Below are positions 25,820 through 34,099 of a stretch of DNA of 64,000 bases, in pieces (position 1 is the first letter of the stretch; each line of letters begins with the position of its first letter). The translations under genes and the position numbers were made by a program. The stretch is from the NCBI RefSeq assembly GCF_000342005.1, contig NZ_AOHO01000072.1, positions 1-64,000 on the forward strand, read 5' to 3'. The notes under the pieces are model-generated. The model saw only the letters and a list, made by a program, of their open reading frames with translations. It had not been told where the DNA came from and searched no databases. This stretch comes from Amycolatopsis decaplanina DSM 44594. Lineage in GTDB: Bacteria > Actinomycetota > Actinomycetes > Mycobacteriales > Pseudonocardiaceae.

Positions 25820-26606
25820 TCAGCACGGTCGAGGTCGCGTACACGAGCCTGCCCTGCGACGGATCGAAGAACTCGACCCGCGCCTTCCCCGTCTGTCCGG
25901 GCACGATCGTGAACTCGGCGTATCCCCTCGTTTCACCACGCTGGAAGGTGACGACACCGTCCTTCACCGGCTCGTGGGCGGAGCCTTCGGTGCGATAGCG
26001 GATCGTGAGCGGTCCCGCGAGCCATGGCCGGGAGAGCACGAGCGGCACCCTGCAGCTGCTGCCCTGCGCGAAGTTGGGCGGGACCGACCAGCAGATCTCG
26101 CCTTCCTGGGTGGTGGCCAGCGGCGCGGTCTTGACCGTGTCGTCGTCGGCCACCCAGGCGACGCCGACGCTGTGCCCGATCCGCACGCCTTTCTCGCCGT
26201 ACAGGCGCAGGGAGAACATCTCGTCGTTCTCCGCGAAGGAATCGGCGCGGACCTTGACCGCGACGGTTCGCGTGTCCGCCGTCCCGGACCAGGTCAGCGT
26301 GCCCGCGCTCGGCAGGTAGTCGACGTTCTCCTTCGCGATGAACGCGGGATCGACCGACGAGCCGTTGCCCTCGATCGTCCGGTATTCGACCGAGCCCTGC
26401 GGCGCGCAGCCACCGTCGTCGAGGGAAACGGTGAAGAGAAAGGTGGTGTACCCGGCACTTGTCCCCTCGGCCTGGCTGACGCCGCTGACGTTCGCCACGG
26501 GCGCGGTGCAGCCCGCTTCCCCGCCTTCGGCCGCCGGTATCGCGAGCCCGAACGTGACCGCGAGCGCCGCCCCCAGCGTCGCGGTCCGTCTCAATCTTGA
26601 TCTCAT
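25803..26606 (-). CDS. Secreted Calx-beta domain protein
   Basis: The 267-residue protein has a signal peptide (RSRLRRT, then ATLGAALAVTFGLAIPAAEG). A Calx-beta motif lies near residues 85-125: DYLPSAGTLTWSGTADTRTV followed by AVKVRADSFAENDEMFSLRL. Calx-beta modules bind calcium or mediate adhesion. A second Ig-like part at 165-260 ends in GQTGKARVEFFDPS. Four or more cysteines suggest disulfides outside the cell. ATG 26606 fits the signal peptide. Together with the gene at 21696 it brackets the SARP regulator, so all three may be one surface-related module. Confidence 0.82.
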   Translation of the reverse strand: MRSRLRRTATLGAALAVTFGLAIPAAEGGEAGCTAPVANVSGVSQAEGTSAGYTTFLFTVSLDDGGCAPQGSVEYRTIEGNGSSVDPAFIAKENVDYLPSAGTLTWSGTADTRTVAVKVRADSFAENDEMFSLRLYGEKGVRIGHSVGVAWVADDDTVKTAPLATTQEGEICWSVPPNFAQGSSCRVPLVLSRPWLAGPLTIRYRTEGSAHEPVKDGVVTFQRGETRGYAEFTIVPGQTGKARVEFFDPSQGRLVYATSTVLISPAG

Positions 26607-26783
26607 CGAGCGTCCACCCCTTCCGGCGGACCGCCGCGGCCCGCTGCGACATGGGTAACCGAACGAGGTTGTCGCGAGGTTGTGACCACCGGGAAGCAAA
26701 CATGAAAAGGATTCATGGCCATCTCCGCCCACGACGTACTACGCTTCGGTAACCAGGCAAAGAGGCGTGAGGAAGGGCAGTCG

Positions 26784-28166
26784 ATGGGCGACGTTGCGTC
26801 ACGGTTCGCCGAGATCGTCGGGGACACGAATTTGCTGTCGGGCGAAGCGATCCCCGAGGATTACGCGCACGACGAGGCTTTGACCACCACCGCACAGCGG
26901 CCCGCCCACCTGGCGAAACCGGGAAGCGCCGAGGAGGTCGCGGAGCTGCTCAAGGTGGCGAGCGCACACGGCGTGCCGGTCACCGCGAGAGGGTCGGGCA
27001 CCGGGCTTTCGGGCGGTGCGCGGCCACACGAAGACGGCCTGGTGATCTCTTTCGAGCGAATGAACGCGGTACTGGAGATCGACACCGAAAACCACGTCGC
27101 CGTCGTCCAGCCGGGCGTCACACTGTCCGAATTGGACGAAAAGACCATGGAAGCCGGACTCGGCTACACCGTCTACCCCGGGGAACTGAGCGCGAGCGTC
27201 GGCGGCAACGTCGGGACGAACGCGGGCGGCATGCGCGCGGTCAAGTACGGCGTCACGCGGCACAACGTCGTGGGCCTGCAGGCCGTACTGCCGACCGGCG
27301 AGATCATCAGGACCGGCGGCAAGACCTCGAAGGTGTCGACGGGGTACGACCTGACCCAGCTGATCATCGGCTCCGAAGGCACCCTCGCGATCGCGACCGA
27401 GGTCATCGTGAAGCTGTACCCGCGCCTGCCGCACGGTGCCACGGTGTTCGCCCCGTTCGAGACCTTCGACGAGGTGATGACCATCGTCCCGAAGATCATC
27501 TCCAGCGGGCTCGCGCCGCACATCCTCGAGTACATCGACAACCTGACGCTCGCCGCGATCAGCTACAACGAGAAACTCAGCCTCGGCGTGCCGGACTCCA
27601 TCCGTGACACCGCGCAGGCGTATCTGGTGGTGTCGCTGGAAAACCGCGACAACGACCGGCTGCACTCCGACATCGAGGAACTCGGCGGGTTGCTGGGCGA
27701 CCTCGGCGCGATGGACGTGTACGTGCTCGAAGGCGCTTCGGCACGCAAACTCATCGAGGCACGCGAGAAGGCGTTCTGGACGGCCAAGGCGGCCGGTGCC
27801 GACGACGTCATCGACGTGGTGGTCCCGCGGTCCGCCATGCCCGAGTTCCTGCGCAGGGCCAGGGAAATGGCGTTGTCGCGCGAGGCGGGCGCGCTCGGCT
27901 GCGGGCACGCCGGCGACGGCAACGTCCACCTCGCCATCTTCTGCAAGGACACGGAGAAGCGGAAGCAACTGCTGACCGACATCTTCGCGCTCGGCATGGA
28001 ACTCGGCGGCGCGATCTCCGGCGAGCACGGCCTCGGGAGGGCCAAGTCCGCCTACTTCCTCGACCTGGAGGACCCGGCGAAGATCGCGCTGATGCGCCGG
28101 ATCAAGGAGAGCTTCGACCCGGCCGGGATCCTCAACCCCGGCGTTCTTTTCGCTGAGAGGGCTTGA
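26784..28166 (+). CDS. FAD-linked oxidase, glycolate oxidase GlcD / D-lactate dehydrogenase-like
   Basis: The 460-residue protein has the PCMH-type FAD-binding domain (VTARGSGTGLSGGARP near residues 70-85, then GELSASVGGNVGTNAGGMRA). The FAD-oxidase C-terminal domain ends with GCGHAGDGNVHLAIF and ISGEHGLGRAKSAYF. Family members oxidise D-2-hydroxy acids such as glycolate or D-lactate to 2-oxo acids. ATG 26784 follows GGAAGGG at 26771-26777. It lies 2 bases upstream of the thiamine-diphosphate enzyme, which could act on the 2-oxo acid made here. Confidence 0.9.
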   Translation: MGDVASRFAEIVGDTNLLSGEAIPEDYAHDEALTTTAQRPAHLAKPGSAEEVAELLKVASAHGVPVTARGSGTGLSGGARPHEDGLVISFERMNAVLEIDTENHVAVVQPGVTLSELDEKTMEAGLGYTVYPGELSASVGGNVGTNAGGMRAVKYGVTRHNVVGLQAVLPTGEIIRTGGKTSKVSTGYDLTQLIIGSEGTLAIATEVIVKLYPRLPHGATVFAPFETFDEVMTIVPKIISSGLAPHILEYIDNLTLAAISYNEKLSLGVPDSIRDTAQAYLVVSLENRDNDRLHSDIEELGGLLGDLGAMDVYVLEGASARKLIEAREKAFWTAKAAGADDVIDVVVPRSAMPEFLRRAREMALSREAGALGCGHAGDGNVHLAIFCKDTEKRKQLLTDIFALGMELGGAISGEHGLGRAKSAYFLDLEDPAKIALMRRIKESFDPAGILNPGVLFAERA

Positions 28167-28168
28167 AA

Positions 28169-29731
28169 GTGAGTGAGATGAACGGCGCCCAGTCCCTGAT
28201 CCGGACACTCGTCGACAGCGGTGTCGACGTATGTTTCTCGAATCCGGGCACCTCGGAGATGCACTTCGTGGCCGCGCTCGACTCCGTGCCCGAGATGCGC
28301 GGCGTGCTCGGCCTGTTCGAAGGCGTCGTCACCGGCGCCGCGGACGGGTACGCGCGTATCGCCGACAAGCCGGCGGCCACGCTGCTGCACCTCGGTCCCG
28401 GTCTCGGGAACGGGCTGGCGAACCTGCACAACGCGCGCCGCGCGCACACCCCGATAGTCAACGTGATCGGCGATCACGCGACCTACCACAAGCAGTACGA
28501 CGCCCCGCTCGAATCGGATATCGAGGCCGTCGCGGGTTCACTCGAAGGCTGGGTCCGCCGCTCCGAGCACACGAAGGACGTCGGTGCCGATGCCGCGGCG
28601 GCGGTCGCGGCTTCCCAGGACGCGCCTGGACAGGTGGCGACGCTGATCCTCCCCGCCGACGCGTCCTGGAGCGAGGGCGGCGAGACCTGCGCGCCCATCC
28701 CTCCACGGATCCCGCAAACCGTCGACGCGACGACGGTGAAGAACATCGCCGAAGTGCTGGCCAGTGGTGAACCGGTCGCACTGCTCGTCGGCGGCAGCGG
28801 CTGCCGTGAGGCCGGCCTGCGCGCGACCAGCCGGATCGCCGCCGCGACCGGTGCGAAGGCGTTCGTCGAGACCTTCCCCGCCCGGCTCGAACGCGGCGAA
28901 GGCCTGCCGACGATCGAGCGGCTGGGCTATCTCGCCGAGCAGGTCGCGTACCAGCTCGACGGGATCAAGCACGTGATCGTCGCCGGGACGAAGGCACCTG
29001 TGTCGTTCTTCGCCTACCCCGGCAAGGCGAGCAACCTGGTTCCCGAAGGCGCGCAGGTCCATGTGCTGGCCGAAGTCGCGCAGGACGTGCCGCGAGCTCT
29101 GAACGACGTCGCGGACCTGGTGGCCGCCGAAACGGAGCCGGTGCTGCAGGAGGCCGCCCGGCCCGCGCTGCCGTCCGGGCCGTTGACGCCGCAGAACTGG
29201 GTCGAGGTGATCGGCGCGCTGCTGCCGGAGCGCGCGATCATCGCGGACGAAGCGAACACCTCCGGTCTGCTGCTGCCCGCCGCGACCGCGGGGGCGCCCC
29301 GGCACGACGTGCTGACCCTGACCGGCGGCGCGATCGGCTACGGCATGCCCGTCGCGACCGGGGCGGCCGTCGCCGCTCCGGACCGGCCGGTGATCAACCT
29401 GCAGTCCGACGGCAGCGCGCTGTACACGATTTCGGCGCTGTGGACCCAGGCACGGGAGAACCTCAACGTCACCACGGTCCTGCTGAACAACCGCGCGTAC
29501 GCGATCCTGCGGCTGGAGTTGCAGCGGGTCGGCGCGGACGCCAACGGCCCCAAGGCGAACGAACTGCTCGACCTTTCCCGGCCCGACATGGACTTCGTCA
29601 AGATCGCCGAAGGAATGGGCGTCCCGGCGACCCGGGCGACGACCGCGGAGGAGCTGGCCGAGCAGTTCCAGCGTGCGCTCGCCGAACCGGGACCGCACCT
29701 GATCGACGCGATCGTTCCGACGCTGTTCTGA
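28169..29731 (+). CDS. Thiamine-diphosphate enzyme, acetolactate synthase large-subunit-like
   Basis: The 520-residue protein has the three ThDP enzyme domains. Catalytic Glu51 lies in GLFEGVVTGAADGYAR; the PP domain has SDGSALYTISALWTQARENL followed by the asparagine pair of VVLLNNRAY. Glu51 argues against glyoxylate carboligase, which lacks it. It may decarboxylate or ligate 2-oxo acids; no regulatory subunit is nearby, so branched-chain synthesis is unlikely. GTG 28169 is chosen for the GAGAGG at 28154-28159; TTG 28163 and ATG 28178 are alternatives. It is co-transcribed with the FAD oxidase. Confidence 0.85.
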   Translation: MSEMNGAQSLIRTLVDSGVDVCFSNPGTSEMHFVAALDSVPEMRGVLGLFEGVVTGAADGYARIADKPAATLLHLGPGLGNGLANLHNARRAHTPIVNVIGDHATYHKQYDAPLESDIEAVAGSLEGWVRRSEHTKDVGADAAAAVAASQDAPGQVATLILPADASWSEGGETCAPIPPRIPQTVDATTVKNIAEVLASGEPVALLVGGSGCREAGLRATSRIAAATGAKAFVETFPARLERGEGLPTIERLGYLAEQVAYQLDGIKHVIVAGTKAPVSFFAYPGKASNLVPEGAQVHVLAEVAQDVPRALNDVADLVAAETEPVLQEAARPALPSGPLTPQNWVEVIGALLPERAIIADEANTSGLLLPAATAGAPRHDVLTLTGGAIGYGMPVATGAAVAAPDRPVINLQSDGSALYTISALWTQARENLNVTTVLLNNRAYAILRLELQRVGADANGPKANELLDLSRPDMDFVKIAEGMGVPATRATTAEELAEQFQRALAEPGPHLIDAIVPTLF

Positions 29732-29740
29732 GCGGAGCGT

Positions 29741-29776
29741 CCCTGCGTGCGATGAGGTCCCTCATCGCACGCAGGG
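29741..29776. terminator. Hairpin between convergent genes
   Basis: CCCTGCGTGCGATGAGG (29741-29757) is the exact reverse complement of 29760-29776, with two bases between. It fills the 49-base gap between the stops of the ThDP enzyme and the convergent transporter, so it probably ends both transcripts. Confidence 0.78.
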
Positions 29777-29780
29777 CGCG

Positions 29781-31208
29781 CTAGTGGACCGAAGCGACCA
29801 CTGGTTCGGGCTGACGCTGCTTCGGGACGAAAACGGTCAGTACGAGCCCCAGGAGTGCCGCACCGGCGGCGACCACGAAACTCAGCCGGAATCCCGCCGC
29901 GGAGGGAACGGAAACCCCGCCGACGGTGATCGCCAGCGACGCGAGCATGGTCGCCATCACCGCGCTGGACGTCGATGTGCCGACGGAGCGCATCAGCGAG
30001 TTCAACCCGTTCGCGGACGCGGTTTCGGTGACCGGCACCGAGCCCATGATCAGCGCCGGCATGGCCGCGTAAGCGATGCCCACGCCGCCGCCGATGATGA
30101 TCGATGCCGTGATCAGCTCGAAGGCGTTGTCCATCAACACGGTCGCGAAGACATACCCGGCCGCGATGGTGGTGGCGCCGACCATCAGCGTCGTACGCGG
30201 TCCGTAGCGCTCGATGAGCCGGGCCGAAACCGGCGACAGCATGAACATGACCAGGCCGTTCGGCGCGAGGCAGAGCCCGGCCTGCACCATCGTCAGGCCG
30301 AGGCCGTAGCCCGTCGACGCGGGCGCCTGCAGCAACTGCGGGAACGACAACGCCATCGAGTACAGCGCGAACCCGATCATGATCGACGCGAGGTTGGTGA
30401 ACAGCACCGGCCGCCGCGCGGAGACCCGCAGGTCCACGAGCGGATCCCGCCGCCGCAGCTGGTAGGTGCCCCAGACCAGCAGGATCACCACCGCGCTGCC
30501 GGCGAAGGCAAGGGTTCGGCCGCTGCCCCACCCCCATTCGCCGCCCTTGACGATCGGCAACAGCAGACAGACCAGTCCGACCGTCAGCCCGAGGGCCCCG
30601 AGGTAGTCGAACGGTGCCGGTGTCTTCACCGGTGACTCCGGCACCACGAACAGGATCAGCAGGCCGCAGACGAGTCCGAGCCCAGCCGACGCCCAGAAGA
30701 GGACATGCCAGTCGGCGTTCTGCGCGACCAGCGCCGACACCGGGAGCCCGATGGCGCCGCCGACGCCGAGCGTCGAACTCATCACCGAGATCGCGGCGCC
30801 GACCCGTTCCGGCGCGAGCTCGTCGCGCATGATGCTGATCCCCAGCGGGATCGCGCCCATCGCACAGCCCTGCAGACCACGGCCGAGGACCATCAACACG
30901 AGCGAGCTGGTCAGCGCGGACACCACCGAACCGGCGACCAGGAACCCCAGGCTGATCAGCAGCAATCTGCGCTTGCCGTAGAGGTCGCCGAGCCTGCCGC
31001 TCACCGGCATCACCACGGCTCCGGCGACCAGCGTCACCGTCACCACCCACGACGCGTCCGACGGGGTCGCGTTGAGCAGCCGGGGGAACGCCGGGATGAG
31101 CGGGACGACAAGCGTCTGCATGAACGAGGCCACCAGACCGCAGGTGGCGAGTACGACGACGAAGACCCGGGGCGAAGGTGCCCGTCCGACCGGTTTCACC
31201 ATGCGCAT
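29781..31208 (-). CDS. MFS transporter, DHA2 (EmrB/QacA-like) drug efflux family
   Basis: The 475-residue protein is highly hydrophobic with about 14 membrane segments. The MFS motif A is GRLGDLYGKRRLLLIS near residues 71-86, and LGRGLQGCAMGAIPLGISIM matches motif B of the DHA2 efflux family. It likely exports drugs or toxic compounds by proton antiport. ATG 31208 or the next ATG at 31199 may start it. It stands alone, convergent with the ThDP enzyme gene and downstream of the DUF3761 lipoprotein gene on the same strand. No dedicated regulator is adjacent. Confidence 0.88.
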   Translation of the reverse strand: MRMVKPVGRAPSPRVFVVVLATCGLVASFMQTLVVPLIPAFPRLLNATPSDASWVVTVTLVAGAVVMPVSGRLGDLYGKRRLLLISLGFLVAGSVVSALTSSLVLMVLGRGLQGCAMGAIPLGISIMRDELAPERVGAAISVMSSTLGVGGAIGLPVSALVAQNADWHVLFWASAGLGLVCGLLILFVVPESPVKTPAPFDYLGALGLTVGLVCLLLPIVKGGEWGWGSGRTLAFAGSAVVILLVWGTYQLRRRDPLVDLRVSARRPVLFTNLASIMIGFALYSMALSFPQLLQAPASTGYGLGLTMVQAGLCLAPNGLVMFMLSPVSARLIERYGPRTTLMVGATTIAAGYVFATVLMDNAFELITASIIIGGGVGIAYAAMPALIMGSVPVTETASANGLNSLMRSVGTSTSSAVMATMLASLAITVGGVSVPSAAGFRLSFVVAAGAALLGLVLTVFVPKQRQPEPVVASVH

Positions 31209-31265
31209 CCCATGATCCGACCTTACACAGCACCACCCTTCTCAGTGAACGCTTGACCGAGGGAA

Positions 31266-31742
31266 TCACAACCAGGTTCGAACCCCGCCGTGCCCGGAAC
31301 AGGTACCTCGGCGATTCTGGCTGTAGCTATAGGAACCGTCCTTGCAGAGGGCGGTCGCGCCGGCGGCCGCGCCTGGCCCGGTCGCCGGCCGGTGGACACA
31401 GACGCCATCGGTGTTGCGGTAGTAGTCGCTTCCGCACTCCGCCAGGTTCGGCGCCTTCGCCGCCGGCGTCGCCTGCGTCGTCTTCGGACGTGCTTTTGTC
31501 GGTTTCGGCTCGACCTGCGTCGGCACCTCGACCGCGGTCGTGGCCGGCGGCACGAACTGCTGAGGTGTCGGAATGGGCGTGGCTGTGCTCGTGGGCGGCG
31601 CCCAGCTGCCGGCCGGCGTCGTCGACGTCGGGCTATTCTGCGGCGTGACCCGCCCGGTGGGCGCGGTCTCCACACCGCAGCCCCCGGCGACCAGCAGCCC
31701 GATCGCCAGCGCCATACCCAGCTTCGTTGTTCTCTTCGGCAT
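31266..31742 (-). CDS. DUF3761 lipoprotein
   Basis: The 158-residue protein starts PKRTTKLGMALAIGLL and has a lipobox LVAGGC, with the modified cysteine near residue 22, so it should be anchored outside the membrane. A Pro/Thr-rich linker covers about residues 30-95. The C-terminal 60 residues fit DUF3761: AECGSDYYRNTDGVCVHRP, then CKDGSYSYSQNRRGTCSGHG. Four cysteines there probably form disulfides. The function of the family is unknown. Confidence 0.85.
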   Translation of the reverse strand: MPKRTTKLGMALAIGLLVAGGCGVETAPTGRVTPQNSPTSTTPAGSWAPPTSTATPIPTPQQFVPPATTAVEVPTQVEPKPTKARPKTTQATPAAKAPNLAECGSDYYRNTDGVCVHRPATGPGAAAGATALCKDGSYSYSQNRRGTCSGHGGVRTWL

Positions 31743-31815
31743 AACGGCCTCCCCAGCACGTGATAGTGCCGCGTAGTCGGGAGATCGTTCGCCGGTGTTA
31801 CTTCCGACGGGAAGG

Positions 31816-32568
31816 TCAGTCGACCATCGTGCCGCAAGTGATATTCAGCGCCGTCGCCGTCATGCTGCGTGCATGGTCCGATGCGGCGAAGGCGGCCACA
31901 CGGGCGACGTCTTCGAGTGACGCCGTCCGCTTGAGCATCGTCGCTTCGACCATGTCACGGATGGCGTCGTCGAGTCCGGCGCCGGCCGGTATCGTCTCCG
32001 GAATCCCACCGGTACGCAGGGTCACCACACGGATGCCCTGCGGTCCGAGTTCGCACGCCAACCCTCGCCGTAACGCCTCCATCGCGCTGAACGCGACCTG
32101 CAGCCCGCCGAGGTGGTACCCCGGCAGCGGATCACCGTCACCGCCGAACATCAGGATCACCCCGGATCCTTGCCCGATCATGTGCCGGGCGGCCGCCCGT
32201 GCGGTCAGGAAGTTCGTCCGTACCGCCGTCCGGACCGGGCTTTCCAGGTCCTCCAACGACATCTCGACCAGCGGGGTGCCCTGGACGTCGTTGTGCGTGA
32301 TCACGTTCATCGAGATGTCGACGCTGCCCGCCGAGGAGGCCACCGAAGCGGCGTGCTCGTCGATGGCGGCTTCGTCGAGCGCGTCGAACTCCGCCGTTTC
32401 CGCTTTCCCGCCCGCCGCCCGGATTTCGTCGGCCAGCGCTTCGAGTTTCTTCAGCGTGCGGCCGGTGAGGTGGACGGTCGCGCCCTCCCTGGCGAACCCG
32501 CGGGCCACCGCGCTCCCGATTCCGCCCGCCGCCCCGTAGATGATCGCGTTCCTGCCTTCGAGCAACAT
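31816..32568 (-). CDS. SDR-family protein lacking the catalytic Tyr-Lys pair
   Basis: The 250-residue protein has a good Rossmann start, AIIYGAAGGIGSAVARGFA, and the GPQGIRVVTLRTGGI region of short-chain dehydrogenases. Where YxxxK is expected, the sequence reads YHLGGLQVAFSAMEALRRGL: no Tyr-x3-Lys is present, and NNAG is replaced by NVITH. It may bind a nucleotide but work differently, or not as a dehydrogenase at all. ATG 32568 follows GGAGGA. It lies 9 bases after the SRPBCC gene and is the third gene of an ArsR-SRPBCC-SDR operon. Confidence 0.85.
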   Translation of the reverse strand: MLLEGRNAIIYGAAGGIGSAVARGFAREGATVHLTGRTLKKLEALADEIRAAGGKAETAEFDALDEAAIDEHAASVASSAGSVDISMNVITHNDVQGTPLVEMSLEDLESPVRTAVRTNFLTARAAARHMIGQGSGVILMFGGDGDPLPGYHLGGLQVAFSAMEALRRGLACELGPQGIRVVTLRTGGIPETIPAGAGLDDAIRDMVEATMLKRTASLEDVARVAAFAASDHARSMTATALNITCGTMVD

Positions 32569-32577
32569 CGATTCCTC

Positions 32578-33465
32578 CTAATTGCCATCCAAGGTGATGA
32601 GTCCTTCGGGCGTTCCCTCCAAGTGGACCTCGGTCCACAGCGGGCGCCAGCCGTCGATCTCGTGAAATCGGCGCAGTTCGGCCAAACCGCTGAGCCAGCC
32701 CATCCACGAACCGTACGGCGGCTTCTCCTCGGAGAATCCACTTTGGACGAAGGTCAGCTTCGTCCCACCGTCGGAATCTTCGAGCTCCCACGAGGTGACG
32801 ACACCGTGTTGGTACGCGAGCGACATACTGGAGCCGGGCACCAGATCGACGATCTTCGCTGGAGCAGAATCCTGCTCCAGCGAACCCATTGCCCAACGGC
32901 CGCCGACGTGGACCTCCGCCTCGATCCGGGCGCCGAACCAGCGTGTGAACACACCGGGGTCGGCGATCGAGGTGTAGACCTCGCCTCGCGGCGCGTCGAT
33001 CAGTACTTCTTCGCTCATCAGGGGAGAAGTCAGGTCGCAGCGGGCGGTGAGCGAGCGGCCTTCGACGTGATCGACCAGGTTCGTCACGGACAGCGCCCAG
33101 AACGTGTGCATCATGCCGAGCGGCGAATCCGGGTCGGCGAGCAGCGCGTCGAAATCCGGCAGACCGGTCTGGCTGAACGACAGGGAGGTCGTGTCCCCGT
33201 CTTCCGTCAGCGCGATCTCGACGACCGTCTCCTTCCCCTCGACTGTCCAGGCGAACCGGAGGACGTAGTCCTCGGCCAGCAACAGCCGCTGGCGCGGACG
33301 ATCGCCTTCCGGTGTGTAGCGACCCCAGAACTCGTACCGGGACGGCAGGTCGACTTCCGCGTACTCCGAAAGCCACTCGCGCAGTGCCCCGGGATCGATC
33401 AGCGCGTGCCAGACCTCGTCGATCGGCGCGCGCACGCGCACCCGGAACCTCGTCGGTTCAGTCAC
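32578..33465 (-). CDS. SRPBCC (AHSA1-type) protein with two tandem domains
   Basis: The 295-residue protein has two START-like AHSA1 units. The first opens with FRVRVRAPIDEVWHALIDPG and the second, near residue 150, with EEVLIDAPRGEVYTSIADPG. AHSA1-like proteins bind small hydrophobic ligands. GTG 33465 has AAGGGGG at ideal distance and is preferred; ATG 33471 directly abuts that site. It overlaps the end of the ArsR-type regulator gene. The ArsR-SRPBCC pairing is common in actinomycetes and suggests a ligand-responsive operon. Confidence 0.85.
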   Translation of the reverse strand: MTEPTRFRVRVRAPIDEVWHALIDPGALREWLSEYAEVDLPSRYEFWGRYTPEGDRPRQRLLLAEDYVLRFAWTVEGKETVVEIALTEDGDTTSLSFSQTGLPDFDALLADPDSPLGMMHTFWALSVTNLVDHVEGRSLTARCDLTSPLMSEEVLIDAPRGEVYTSIADPGVFTRWFGARIEAEVHVGGRWAMGSLEQDSAPAKIVDLVPGSSMSLAYQHGVVTSWELEDSDGGTKLTFVQSGFSEEKPPYGSWMGWLSGLAELRRFHEIDGWRPLWTEVHLEGTPEGLITLDGN

Positions 33466-34015
33466 GGGCATCCCCCTTCGGGTAACAGGCCACGGCGAGT
33501 TTGAAGGCGTCGCCTTCCGCTCCGCCGTAGCGGGTGAACAGATCCTGCAAAGTCGTCTTCAGCTCGTCGAGGAACTCCTGGCGCCGCTCCGGCTCCACCC
33601 GGATCTCGCCGGAGACGCCGATCGACGGCAGTTCCGGCGCGGTCCTGTCGAGCGCGGCGACGTCCGCCTGGACCTCCTCCATGAGGTCCACCAGGTAGCC
33701 CAGGCTCAGCTCGTCCCGCGCAGCCCGCGGCCCGAGCCGGCCGACCAGCCCGGGTGACAACCAGTACGAACGGGCTGCCGCCTGGTACACGCCCTCGCTG
33801 ACGGCGCGCACCTTCCGCTCCGACACCTGCTTCACGAGACCGGCTTCCAACAGTCGTTTCACGTGGTAGTAGACCCGCTGCGGCGTCTGGTCCAGTACCG
33901 CCGCCACCTCGGTGCACGACCGCGGCTCCGCCAGCTGCCGCAGGACGTCCACCCGCTGCGGTTTCAGCAACGCCTCCGCCTGCTCCAGCCGATCGAGGTA
34001 CTCCACATCCTTCAC
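33458..34015 (-). CDS. ArsR/HTH_20-type transcriptional regulator
   Basis: The 185-residue protein has a winged helix at residues 5-70: LLKPQRVDVLRQLAEPRSCT followed by EVAAVLDQTPQRVYYHVKRL. The rest is helical, with an acidic segment and EIRVEPERRQEFLDEL towards the end. GTG 34015 is the start that places the HTH at the usual distance; the longer open frame upstream overlaps the divergent kinase gene. It probably represses its own operon (SRPBCC, SDR). The AT-rich palindrome at 34055 lies between it and the kinase gene and is a candidate site. Confidence 0.85.
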   Translation of the reverse strand: MKDVEYLDRLEQAEALLKPQRVDVLRQLAEPRSCTEVAAVLDQTPQRVYYHVKRLLEAGLVKQVSERKVRAVSEGVYQAAARSYWLSPGLVGRLGPRAARDELSLGYLVDLMEEVQADVAALDRTAPELPSIGVSGEIRVEPERRQEFLDELKTTLQDLFTRYGGAEGDAFKLAVACYPKGDARD

Positions 34016-34054
34016 GGCGCCACACCCTTGATCACAAAAATCAGTTTGAACGTA

Positions 34055-34066
34055 AAAATTAATTTT
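34055..34066. promoter_or_regulatory. Candidate ArsR operator
   Basis: AAAATTAATTTT is a perfect 12-base palindrome in a markedly AT-rich stretch of this GC-rich DNA. It lies 40 bases upstream of the ArsR start and touches the -35 box of the divergent kinase promoter. Binding here could affect both transcripts. Confidence 0.5.
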
Positions 34067-34093
34067 GTCAATCGGCCCGGATCGCGCTACTCT
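34065..34093 (+). promoter_or_regulatory. Promoter of the two-component system (leaderless)
   Basis: TTGTCA (34065-34070) and TACTCT (34088-34093) are exactly 17 bases apart. The expected start of transcription is 34099-34101, which coincides with GTG 34100 of the kinase gene. No ribosome-binding site precedes it, so a leaderless transcript is predicted. Confidence 0.6.
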
Positions 34094-34099
34094 CGTCGT

